Positions 34,320 to 41,944 of a stretch of 64,000 nt of DNA are shown in pieces. Location: contig QBYD01000004.1 of assembly GCA_003282975.1 (NCBI GenBank), positions 1 through 64,000 of the forward strand. The letters are read 5' to 3'. A program made the translations under genes and the position numbers. Under the pieces are notes generated by a model, which did not search any database, was not told where the DNA came from, and worked only from the letters and a program-made list of their open reading frames with translations. The first letter of the stretch is position 1. Each line of letters starts with the position of its first letter. Source of the DNA: Pelagibacteraceae bacterium AG-325-C10. GTDB lineage: Bacteria; Pseudomonadota; Alphaproteobacteria; Pelagibacterales; Pelagibacteraceae.

Positions 34320-35285
34320 ATGAATTTTAAAATAGATAATCTACAATATTGTAATTGGTCTAGAGAGATTTTTGAATTTAATAGAGAAGCAAATCTAGAC
34401 GCAGTACATGTAACCATTGTATATCATGAAGATTATGATGAACTAATTAGTGAAACTAGAAAATGGGAAAAACTCTTTTCAGAAAACTCAGATTTAATTT
34501 TTTTAGGCAATGATTTTAAAGATATCGAAAAAGCAAACGTTGAAAAAAAAACAGCAATTTTTTTTGGGTTTCAAAATTGTTCACCAATTGAAGATGATAT
34601 TAGTTTAGTAGAAAAAGTACATTCTTTGGGATGCAGATTTATGCAGCTAACTTATAATAATCAGTCACTTCTCGCAACTGGCTGTTATGAAAAAATTGAT
34701 AGTGGTGTAACTAATTTTGGTCGTGAAGTTATAAAAGAAATGAATAGAGTTGGTATTGTTGTTGATATGTCTCATTCAGCAGAGAAAAGTACATTTGATG
34801 CAATAGAATTAAGTGAAAAACCAATAGCCATTACTCATGCTAATCCATCTTTTTGGCACGCTGCTAAAAGAAACAAATCTAATGATCTTTTAAAAACATT
34901 AAGCAAAAGTGGTGGTATGCTAGGTTTGTCTTTATATCCACATCATTTAAAAGAAAATACCAATTGTACAATAGAAAGTTTTTGCGAGATGGTTGCAAGA
35001 ACAGCAGAAATTATGGATATAAAAAATATTGGTATTGGATCAGATCTTTGTTTAAATCAACCTGATACAGTTGTTGAATGGATGAGAAATGGTACCTGGT
35101 CTAAAAACAAAAATTATGGAGAAGGATCTAAGAATAAACCTGGATTCCCAAAACAACCAGAATGGTTTGAGGATGCTAGAGGATTTAAAAATATTGAAAA
35201 TGGTCTTAAAAAAACAGGGTTTTCAGATAGTGAGACACAAGGAATACTTGGAAATAATTGGTACAATTTTTATAAGTCAATTTAA
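34320..35285 (+). CDS. M19 (renal) dipeptidase homologue with degenerate metal site
   Basis: A 321-residue TIM-barrel protein clearly related to M19 dipeptidases: IVVDMSHSAEKSTFDAIE, PIAITHANPSFWHAAKRN, LGLSLYPHH and IGIGSDLCLN keep the later His, His and Asp positions. However, the N-terminal His-x-Asp ligand pair is missing (the start reads KIDNLQYCNWSREIF) and the bridging Glu position appears as Gln in FFGFQNCSPI. One of the two zinc sites is therefore probably lost. No signal peptide. It leads an operon with three unknown genes (2-base gaps), suggesting a hydrolase or lyase on a non-peptide substrate, or a binding role. Confidence 0.75.
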   Translation: MNFKIDNLQYCNWSREIFEFNREANLDAVHVTIVYHEDYDELISETRKWEKLFSENSDLIFLGNDFKDIEKANVEKKTAIFFGFQNCSPIEDDISLVEKVHSLGCRFMQLTYNNQSLLATGCYEKIDSGVTNFGREVIKEMNRVGIVVDMSHSAEKSTFDAIELSEKPIAITHANPSFWHAAKRNKSNDLLKTLSKSGGMLGLSLYPHHLKENTNCTIESFCEMVARTAEIMDIKNIGIGSDLCLNQPDTVVEWMRNGTWSKNKNYGEGSKNKPGFPKQPEWFEDARGFKNIENGLKKTGFSDSETQGILGNNWYNFYKSI

Positions 35286-35287
35286 TT

Positions 35288-36952
35288 ATGAAAGTTGAAT
35301 TAAGAGACCCAAACACAATAATGAAATTATCTAGATTAGGATCATTTCATCAATCAAAATTATCTTTTTTAAGAAGTTTTTTAAGTGAATTCAAAGATTG
35401 GGATTACAATAGAGATTTATTTAATTTAGATAAAGATGGTTATGGAGAAGCAATATATTCATTTAAAAAAAAAGATAGAGTTTATTCATTAGTTTGTTTT
35501 GCCAATAAGATTGAAGATGAAGAAAGATCCGATAGAGTAATAGCTACTAAGTGGGATGCTGCTTTTACGCTTTATGATGGTGTACCCAGTAAAGATGATA
35601 TTAAAAGATTAAAAAACGAAGTCCCTAAACAAGAAATAGGTAGACTAACGTTTAAAGAGTTAACTTTATCAAGAGCGAATAAATCTGTTAGAGTTTTTAA
35701 TCATGTTGTAAAAAATTTAAGTGAAGGTAAACAACCTGATTTAGACTTATTGTCAAAAGTTGGTTATTTATACAGAACTACAGCAGTTTATGGATCTGGA
35801 AAATTTGGTTTAGCAGATAGATTTCGGATTAAAAATAGAGAGGAAATCAATGGTCCTTTTAGATTAGAAATGATGTTAGTTTATTTAGTAAGACAATTTA
35901 CGTTTGATCAGGTAAACCATGTTGCTCATAATATAAATCCTAAAACAGCAGTAAAACTAAATAATCAAATTTGTAAAAATTTAGGTATTGGAAACTCCAC
36001 TGGTCTTGGTATGGCTCCTTTTATAGTTAATCACCCAACATTATTAAATAATTGGATTTTAAGTAGAGAAACAGCATTAAAAAAGATTAGGGAAATTAAA
36101 ATTGTTAAAGATCAAGACAGTGAACTTTTTAAAGATTGTTTAAAGAAATCATTAAAAAATATTACTAGCTGGAATACAGACAGTGAATATCAACAGAATA
36201 AAATTAGATTATTATTAAGAGATGTTAAAAAATTTATAAATCATGTTGAAAATGATTTTGATTTTCAGTCTGAGTTTCCATTTAATCAGATATATTTGTG
36301 GTTAGAGCAGAATTCATGTGAGGAGTGTATAGAATATGTAGTTTCTATAATGATGGAGCCTTATAATGATATAACTGGGCCTTTGGTTAGCAATATGAGC
36401 TCTGAAGAAGAGAAGTATTTTAATATTCCAACTAATCGAACAGTACAAGAATTACTAGAAATTATAAAAACTAGATATCCAAATATTTTGGACATAAATT
36501 TTGATCAAAAAGAAAATCATCAAAATTTCTGGTTTATATCAAAAAATAAAGAAGAACCTAGGATGGCTGACAGGTTTGAAGAACATGGATCTGAATTAGA
36601 ACAACCTCTAGCTATAGCAAGGGATATAAAAAAACTTTATGAGGAATTACTTTCTTTAAAAAATGACTCAATAACAATTGCTCAATTTTTATCATTAAAC
36701 CCAAATTTAAGACACGTTGTTAGAAGAGCTTTTATAATAGAAAAATTTCCATATTCTGAGATACAAGATAATACAATTGGTAAAAGCATTGTTCCTATTG
36801 ATATGCTTAGACTTAAATTATCTTTTTTTGGTGCGTTAAAATTTGACCCAAGATCAGATAAATGGCTAAGAATTTGTATGTTTCAAGGCGCTCCACTACC
36901 AAATGAATTAAAAAACTATGACGAGCAATGGGTTTATAAAGCTAATAATTAA
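35288..36952 (+). CDS. large conserved-looking protein of unknown function
   Basis: I do not recognise a family in this 554-residue soluble protein. It has no signal peptide or membrane segment. Notable parts are SKVGYLYRTTAVYGSGKFGLADRFR, a region rich in small and charged residues (about 155-185) that could bind a phosphate or acidic group; FDQVNHVAHNINPKTAVKLN; a CEECIEYVV segment around 345; and EEPRMADRFEEHGSELEQPL near 430. The length and even codon use argue for a real enzyme. It sits 2 bases after the M19 homologue and 2 bases before the DUF3726-like gene. Confidence 0.75.
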   Translation: MKVELRDPNTIMKLSRLGSFHQSKLSFLRSFLSEFKDWDYNRDLFNLDKDGYGEAIYSFKKKDRVYSLVCFANKIEDEERSDRVIATKWDAAFTLYDGVPSKDDIKRLKNEVPKQEIGRLTFKELTLSRANKSVRVFNHVVKNLSEGKQPDLDLLSKVGYLYRTTAVYGSGKFGLADRFRIKNREEINGPFRLEMMLVYLVRQFTFDQVNHVAHNINPKTAVKLNNQICKNLGIGNSTGLGMAPFIVNHPTLLNNWILSRETALKKIREIKIVKDQDSELFKDCLKKSLKNITSWNTDSEYQQNKIRLLLRDVKKFINHVENDFDFQSEFPFNQIYLWLEQNSCEECIEYVVSIMMEPYNDITGPLVSNMSSEEEKYFNIPTNRTVQELLEIIKTRYPNILDINFDQKENHQNFWFISKNKEEPRMADRFEEHGSELEQPLAIARDIKKLYEELLSLKNDSITIAQFLSLNPNLRHVVRRAFIIEKFPYSEIQDNTIGKSIVPIDMLRLKLSFFGALKFDPRSDKWLRICMFQGAPLPNELKNYDEQWVYKANN

Positions 36953-36954
36953 TA

Positions 36955-37563
36955 ATGAAATCTTTAAGTGAAATTGAAACTGCAGTTAAAAGAGCTAGTA
37001 GAGCAGTAGGTTTTTCCTGGGGAGTTTCTGAAGAAGTTGGAAAGTCTATAAGATTATTAGAGTTATTTGGGTTGGCAGGAATACAAAATTTAAATCAGTA
37101 CTACAAAGAAAGAGAAATTAAAAAATTTGAAAATTTAAATTCAATCAGTAAGACAAATTTTGCTAAAAAAGCTTTCTGTCCAATTACCCTTGGTGTTAGT
37201 TTTTTAGATCAAATTAAGATAATAGAGAATTTTGAGACGATACACTTTAAAAATATTGCATATCCAGTAATATTTTTGTCATTTTTAAGTAGAGCATCTG
37301 AAATAGGTGGAAAAAAAATATATGTTAAATTTGATCAATATGAAATTTTACTAAATTTGAATGTAAATATTTTCTCGAATGGATTTAATAAAGATTTTAG
37401 CAAACATTCAAATAATATAGAGGTAAAATTTTTAGATAACCATGATAATTTTACAGATACAGAGTGGAATAGTTTATACAAATTAGCTGAAAAAACATTT
37501 GTAGAGGAAAGTGATAGTTTGAAACAAAGTGGAGCAGGAGCGGGCCTTACAGATAATGACTAA
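36955..37563 (+). CDS. DUF3726-like protein
   Basis: A 202-residue protein that I assign tentatively to DUF3726 from its opening (MKSLSEIETAVKRASRAVGFSWG, then SEEVGKSIRLLELFGLAGIQNL). It has no clear catalytic motif. The C-terminal WNSLYKLAEKTFVEESDSLKQSGAGAGLTDND ends in a glycine-rich tail. Such proteins have no known function. Its stop lies inside the next gene's first codons (8-base overlap), so the two are translationally coupled, and both follow the 554-residue protein. Confidence 0.7.
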   Translation: MKSLSEIETAVKRASRAVGFSWGVSEEVGKSIRLLELFGLAGIQNLNQYYKEREIKKFENLNSISKTNFAKKAFCPITLGVSFLDQIKIIENFETIHFKNIAYPVIFLSFLSRASEIGGKKIYVKFDQYEILLNLNVNIFSNGFNKDFSKHSNNIEVKFLDNHDNFTDTEWNSLYKLAEKTFVEESDSLKQSGAGAGLTDND

Positions 37564-37723
37564 CAAATCAGAAAATAGTTATGATGAGGAAATTATTAAA
37601 GAACTAGATAATGTTTGCGAGGAATGCAAAAAAGAAGATGAGAGTGTGTCTCAAAATTTAATTTTAACTAGTTATAAACTTTGTTCGTCTTGTAGAGTAT
37701 CTAAAACTATTTTTCCAATCTAA
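37556..37723 (+). CDS. 55-residue microprotein with two CxxC pairs
   Basis: The track lists a longer frame from 37529, but ATG 37556 (MTNKSENSYDEEI) is the probable start because it overlaps the DUF3726 gene by 8 bases, as coupled genes do. It has an acidic first half and two Cys pairs, CEEC and CSSC, 24 residues apart, which suits a zinc ribbon or a small redox protein. Its stop TAA interlocks with the stop of the convergent minus-strand gene. It probably serves as a partner of the upstream proteins. Confidence 0.65.
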   Translation: MTNKSENSYDEEIIKELDNVCEECKKEDESVSQNLILTSYKLCSSCRVSKTIFPI

Positions 37724-38265
37724 CTAATCTGGCTAACAGGCAACATATTCATTCTACTCATTACAAAAGAGATAGATAAGAATGCTATAATTAAAAATGA
37801 TAAAAAAACTATACCAAAAGATTTTATGTTAGATTTTAAGCCTAATACTTGCTTTGTAGAAATAATTAATCCTGCAAAAATCCAAAATTGTGTCAGAAAA
37901 ATAATTGGTATCATCATATTGGGTGTTACTGCGAAAAATCTAAGTAAACCAGGTGCATGAGCGAACCCAACTGCTGTTAGAACTTTTTTAAAAGGAACCT
38001 TTGCTTTTTTGTCTGGAAAAAGTTTAACACCAATCACATAAATAAAGATTGCCCAAACTAACCAAGTTAAAATTGATGTAAGTCCTGACATTGCAACTGC
38101 AGTTTTAATTACTGTGTTGGCGGCAACAGCACCTGCAATGCCATCTAAAATCATAATTAAACCAGCAAAATAAACTGAAGCTTCACCAAAATTTTTACTA
38201 TCTGAATATAAAGATTTATCTAACTTTATAGATTTAAAAACTATACTTAAAAATTCAGCAAACAT
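37720..38265 (-). CDS. Yip1-like integral membrane protein
   Basis: A 181-residue protein with about five membrane segments (for example YFAGLIMILDGIAGAVAA, LTWLVWAIFIYVIGVKLF, MMIPIIFLTQFWIFAGLII and SFGIVFLSFLIIAFLSISFV). The layout and a GFAHAPGLLRFFAV segment resemble Yip1-domain proteins of bacteria, whose role is unclear. Its start overlaps the stop of a 33-residue frame (TAATG). The 3' end overlaps the convergent CxxC microprotein gene by 4 bases. Confidence 0.68.
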   Translation of the reverse strand: MFAEFLSIVFKSIKLDKSLYSDSKNFGEASVYFAGLIMILDGIAGAVAANTVIKTAVAMSGLTSILTWLVWAIFIYVIGVKLFPDKKAKVPFKKVLTAVGFAHAPGLLRFFAVTPNMMIPIIFLTQFWIFAGLIISTKQVLGLKSNIKSFGIVFLSFLIIAFLSISFVMSRMNMLPVSQIS

Positions 38266-38366
38266 TATTTTTTATTCTTTTGTGCTTTATATGAAACTAA
38301 TAATGGAAATACTATTAAAGCAATCACAATAATAATGCAAACTACTATCAAAAAACCTTTAGTCAT
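38265..38366 (-). CDS. 33-residue single-span membrane protein
   Basis: Too short for the ORF track: MTKGFLIVVCIIIVIALIVFPLLVSYKAQKNKK. One hydrophobic helix (5-25) with a basic C-terminal tail, so N-out/C-in topology. Its stop and the next gene's start share TAATG, which is the usual coupling in this genome and supports translation. It may be a small accessory to the Yip1-like protein. Confidence 0.5.
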   Translation of the reverse strand: MTKGFLIVVCIIIVIALIVFPLLVSYKAQKNKK

Positions 38367-38374
38367 TGAAGAAA

Positions 38375-38400
38375 TGGGGGAGTTTTAATTTACTCCCCCA
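38375..38400 (-). terminator. hairpin after the DmdA-like gene
   Basis: TGGGGGAGT pairs perfectly with ACTCCCCCA (9 bases) around an 8-base AT loop. It starts 8 bases beyond the stop of the minus-strand demethylase gene and precedes the 33-residue gene. The downstream strand reads ATTTCTTC, a poor T-tract, so termination may be partial. Confidence 0.7.
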
Positions 38401-38408
38401 AAATAAAT

Positions 38409-39767
38409 TTAGCCTTTTACAACTTCTCTTGTATTAGCGTTAAAAGACTCTTTGAATGGAATATCCACTACTACTGCATTAACAGGAGTTCCTGGTGTAT
38501 CAGAGTATTTTTCAGGCAGGTGAACTTTAAATTTAGTTCCTACCTTACCTTTTGGAAAACCATTTGCATTTAATGTTCCATCAAACGGTACATATCCCAT
38601 TGCTATGTTTTGTTTTTTTTCTGGGTGATACCAAGGAGAAGTGATAAATCCAACAGGATCTCCACCATTCTCTGGTGATACTAGCCAAAAATCAGGAGCG
38701 TACTCTTCAATAGGTTTTCCACCTAATTCAAGTCCAACTAATTGAAGCTTGTAAGGTTTTTTACCATCTTTAAGTTCAGCACCCATTTTTTCTAATGCAG
38801 CTTTACCTACATAGTCACCTTTTTTAGCCCATTCACCTTTTCCAGACAAAGAAACTTGATAACCTAAGTTACACTGAAAAGGATTATGTTGTTGATCCAT
38901 ATCTTGACCCCATGAAAGAATTCCTGCTTGAATTCTTCTATGGTGAGCAGGAGCAATAACCATTAGGCTATGTTTTTTACCTGCTTCAAGAACAGCATTC
39001 CACATATCTTCAGCGTATAAAGTCGAGTCTCTTAGATATATTTCATATCCAGCTTCTCCAGAGAAACCAGATTGAGAAATTACACAACTTCTTCCACCTA
39101 CTTTAACTTCCGCTAAACCATAGAAAGGCATATTATCAAAATCAACTTGATCTCCACAAAGGTCTTTCATTAAAGCTTTTGATTTTGGTCCTTGTATCTG
39201 TACAGGACTGACATCAATTTCTTCAATTGTACAATCAAATCTTCCATCAGCATTTACACCTTGAAGGTACATACCAATATCAGAGTCTGATAATGAAAAC
39301 CAAAATTCATCTTCAGCAATTCTAAGAAGGATTGGATCATTTAATACTCCTCCATAAGCATTACATAAAATTACATATCTTGCTCTCATTGGAGAAATTT
39401 TTGTTGCATCTCTTGTTATTACATAGTCTGTAAATTTTTCTGCATCCGGACCTTTAATTCTTATTTGTCTTTCAACAGCAACGTTCCACATAGTAACGTG
39501 ATTTACAATTGCATCATACTCAACCATTGCTCCACCATCTTCTGGTTTTACATATCCTCTTGGGTGATAAATACGATTGTAAACAGTTGCTCTCCAACAA
39601 CCTGCCTGCATTGATAAATGCCAATAGGGTGATTTTCTTACTCTTGTCGAGATAAGCATTTCAACTTTAGTTGGCCCACTTTGTCTTAAGTTATATGGTA
39701 CTGCACGATCTGATTGATCAACTGAAGTAACATGTTTTAGTTTAGTATAGTCAAATTCATTAGACAT
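38409..39767 (-). CDS. DmdA-like tetrahydrofolate-dependent demethylase (GcvT family)
   Basis: A 452-residue GcvT-family protein. It shares with DmdA the run VTMWNVAVERQIRIKGPDA, GGVLNDPILLRIAEDEFWFS, DVSPVQIQGPKSKALM and SGFSGEAGYEIYL. It is about 80 residues longer than DmdA, with a 40-residue N-terminal extension and a longer C-terminus, and the DmdA segment ERIEGGLLSYGNDM is RRIQAGILSWGQDM here. It should move a methyl group to tetrahydrofolate. DMSP, a methoxylated aromatic (LigM-type) or another methyl donor could be the substrate. An 8-base overlap joins it to methylene-THF reductase upstream. Confidence 0.75.
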   Translation of the reverse strand: MSNEFDYTKLKHVTSVDQSDRAVPYNLRQSGPTKVEMLISTRVRKSPYWHLSMQAGCWRATVYNRIYHPRGYVKPEDGGAMVEYDAIVNHVTMWNVAVERQIRIKGPDAEKFTDYVITRDATKISPMRARYVILCNAYGGVLNDPILLRIAEDEFWFSLSDSDIGMYLQGVNADGRFDCTIEEIDVSPVQIQGPKSKALMKDLCGDQVDFDNMPFYGLAEVKVGGRSCVISQSGFSGEAGYEIYLRDSTLYAEDMWNAVLEAGKKHSLMVIAPAHHRRIQAGILSWGQDMDQQHNPFQCNLGYQVSLSGKGEWAKKGDYVGKAALEKMGAELKDGKKPYKLQLVGLELGGKPIEEYAPDFWLVSPENGGDPVGFITSPWYHPEKKQNIAMGYVPFDGTLNANGFPKGKVGTKFKVHLPEKYSDTPGTPVNAVVVDIPFKESFNANTREVVKG

Positions 39768-40503
39768 AACTATTCTCCTTCAACCACTTGTTTGTTTCCT
39801 TCAAGCCGCCGAATGTATAAATGTGGAAGTTATCAGTATGCGATTTAACTTTCCCAATTAAATCATTAGGGTCTTTAGGTTTTAATAAATCTAACGCCTT
39901 ACTAAAATTAGATTTAAGAAAATTTAAGGAATTTTTTGCTCCAACAATATTAGCAAACTTTATTAAGCTTGTTATTTTTAGAGGTCCAGTAATTCCAACA
40001 TGCACTGGTACGCTTTGTTTAGAAATAAAATCTATGATAGGCTGAGGGTCTAATAACCACTGAGTTACTATATAATCAGCATAAGGCTTTTTATCTATCA
40101 TAGCTTTGTCTAAATCGGTATTGGATATGTCAGGACTTCCCTCGGGATGTCCAGCAATTCCTATTTTCATATTTTCAAAATAACCTGTTTCTAAAAGTTG
40201 AAATGAACTATCAAATTTTCCCATTGGTTCTCTACCACCACCAATAATTAATGCTTGTTTTACTCCACCGTCTTTACATCTTGAAACGTAATCTTTTAGC
40301 TCAGAATCGTTTTCAATTGATCTTGCGGGAAAATGAGGCACAGGATTAAAACCTTTTTTTACAAGTTCAATAGATTGATCTGAAGTCTCTTTATAGTCTC
40401 CACCAGGTAGCATTGTGACGTAAACATCCTTAACAGGAGGTAACGTTTCAAGGTCAGTTTTAGGACCAATTTCTAGTGAAAAATTCATTTTTTTCTCGAT
40501 CAT
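39760..40503 (-). CDS. metF: methylenetetrahydrofolate reductase-like protein
   Basis: A 247-residue MTHFR-family TIM barrel, shorter than E. coli MetF (about 296). Segments KKGFNPVPHFPARSIENDSEL, QALIIGGGREP, IGIAGHPEGSPDI and LDPQPIIDFI follow the folate and FAD site pattern. Paired by overlap with the GcvT-type demethylase, it probably oxidises the 5-methyl-THF formed there, or supplies methyl-THF to methionine synthesis. The start is uncertain: ATG 40503 or ATG 40488, the latter with GAG-rich sequence before it. Confidence 0.78.
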   Translation of the reverse strand: MIEKKMNFSLEIGPKTDLETLPPVKDVYVTMLPGGDYKETSDQSIELVKKGFNPVPHFPARSIENDSELKDYVSRCKDGGVKQALIIGGGREPMGKFDSSFQLLETGYFENMKIGIAGHPEGSPDISNTDLDKAMIDKKPYADYIVTQWLLDPQPIIDFISKQSVPVHVGITGPLKITSLIKFANIVGAKNSLNFLKSNFSKALDLLKPKDPNDLIGKVKSHTDNFHIYTFGGLKETNKWLKENSYV

Positions 40504-40739
40504 TATCTTATTTCAAAATGCTGTCAAAGAAATTCAACTACCTTAGAGAACCACTTGTGGAGAGAATTTTATTTTGATTTTACTCATTTTATGATACGAT
40601 TTTTTATGTTTTGGGTTGGTCCAGAATTTGTCAACGGATTTACATACAGCTTAAATTGTCAGACTGTATTTCAGCAAATAATTATTAGAGAATCGTAATT
40701 AAAACCTAATTTTCTAAATTTAACTAGAAAAGGAGGTTT
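40504..40739. promoter_or_regulatory. 236-base divergent control region
   Basis: This is the longest gap in the window, between metF (minus) and the Rieske gene (plus). It holds a CCACTTGTGG palindrome (40551-40560), two TTGTCA -35-like boxes (near 40627 and 40660), and two short plus-strand frames of 19 and 35 codons (40518-40577 and 40591-40698). A strong ribosome site AAAGGAGG sits only 3-4 bases before the Rieske ATG. I could not match it to a riboswitch class by eye. Confidence 0.4.
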
Positions 40740-41933
40740 ATGAAATTACAAAATTTAGATGAATTATCAAAAATTGTTGACTTAAATAAAATTGAGTCAG
40801 CAAAAAATTCAATTAATGAAGCAAATGGTCTTCCTAATGAGTGCTATTTAAATGATGAATATTTTAAAATAGAAAGGGAGAGAGTTTTCTTTAATAACTG
40901 GGTAGTTGTGGGCGTATCTAGTTCAGTGCCTGAAATTGGTGATGCAAAACCTTTTGATTTAATGGGAGTACCATTATTAATTTTACGAGATAAGAATAAT
41001 AAAATCAGAGTATTCCACAATGTTTGTAGTCACAGAGGTATGATACTTGTAAATGAAGAATGTAAATTAAAGAATACTATAAGATGTCCATATCACTCAT
41101 GGTCATATAATTTTGACGGCGAATTGATAGCTACACCTCATGTTGGTGGAATGAATATACATGAGGCAAATGGTTTTATTAAATCAAAAAGCAATCTTAA
41201 AGAAGTTTCGACACATGTATGGATGGATTTAATATTTATTAATATCAATAAAAACAAAAAAAATTTTGAGGAAAGCATCCATCCTTTAGAACAACAATGG
41301 TCAAAGTTTATATCAAAAGAAGATCAAAAATTAATAAGACATGCTAAAGATTTTGGTTATTTTAATATGGAAGTACAAAGTAATTGGAAATTAGCAATTG
41401 AAAATTATTGTGAAAGTTATCACTTACCTTGGGTTCATCCAGAGTTAAATAGAGTTTCAAATTTAAAAGATCATTATCATATAGAGGATATTACAGAAAC
41501 TTTTTCTGGACAAGGCAGCAATAAATACAGTCAACAGTTTGATGGAAATAAAAAACTTTCAACATTTCCAAATTGGCCTAATGATCTTTATCAAAACTCA
41601 GAATATGTTTCTTTGTTTCCAAATGTTATGCTTGGTATACATGTTGATCATTTTTATGCATTTTGGTTAGAACCGTTGTCAAATAAAAATACAAGAGAAC
41701 ATTTTGAAATGTATTACGTTGGAGATGAAAGTGCTTCAAGTGATGAATATAAAGAAATAAGAAAAAAAAATTTTGCATTTTGGCAAGAAGTTATGAATGA
41801 GGATGTTGGAGTAATAGAAGGAATGCAAAAGGGTCGAAGTTCTCCTGCGTATAATGGCGGAAATTTTTCCCCAGTAATGGATACTCCCACTTTGATGTTT
41901 CATAAGTGGGTTGCAATTAACTTAACCGAATGA
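40740..41933 (+). CDS. Rieske non-heme iron oxygenase, probable glycine betaine monooxygenase-type
   Basis: A 397-residue oxygenase alpha subunit. The Rieske centre is CSHRGMILVNEE...CPYHSWSYNFDG, and the mononuclear iron site is ENYCESYHLPWVHPEL with the Asp in NEDVGVIEGMQKG. Size and site match GbcA/stachydrine/carnitine-type demethylases. The genes after it (BHMT, dimethylglycine dehydrogenase) make glycine betaine the likeliest substrate, giving dimethylglycine and formaldehyde. No dedicated reductase is adjacent; the 2Fe-2S ferredoxin at 50640 is one possible donor. Confidence 0.82.
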   Translation: MKLQNLDELSKIVDLNKIESAKNSINEANGLPNECYLNDEYFKIERERVFFNNWVVVGVSSSVPEIGDAKPFDLMGVPLLILRDKNNKIRVFHNVCSHRGMILVNEECKLKNTIRCPYHSWSYNFDGELIATPHVGGMNIHEANGFIKSKSNLKEVSTHVWMDLIFININKNKKNFEESIHPLEQQWSKFISKEDQKLIRHAKDFGYFNMEVQSNWKLAIENYCESYHLPWVHPELNRVSNLKDHYHIEDITETFSGQGSNKYSQQFDGNKKLSTFPNWPNDLYQNSEYVSLFPNVMLGIHVDHFYAFWLEPLSNKNTREHFEMYYVGDESASSDEYKEIRKKNFAFWQEVMNEDVGVIEGMQKGRSSPAYNGGNFSPVMDTPTLMFHKWVAINLTE

Positions 41934-41944
41934 AAGGATAAATT

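Noticed and set aside
37529-37555. Longer start of the CxxC microprotein (MEQERALQI)
   Set aside because: It would overlap the DUF3726-like gene by 35 bases; the ATG at 37556 gives an 8-base overlap typical of this genome.
40740-41933. Rieske gene as aromatic-ring dioxygenase
   Set aside because: No beta subunit or ring-cleavage genes are present, and the neighbours are betaine-metabolism genes.
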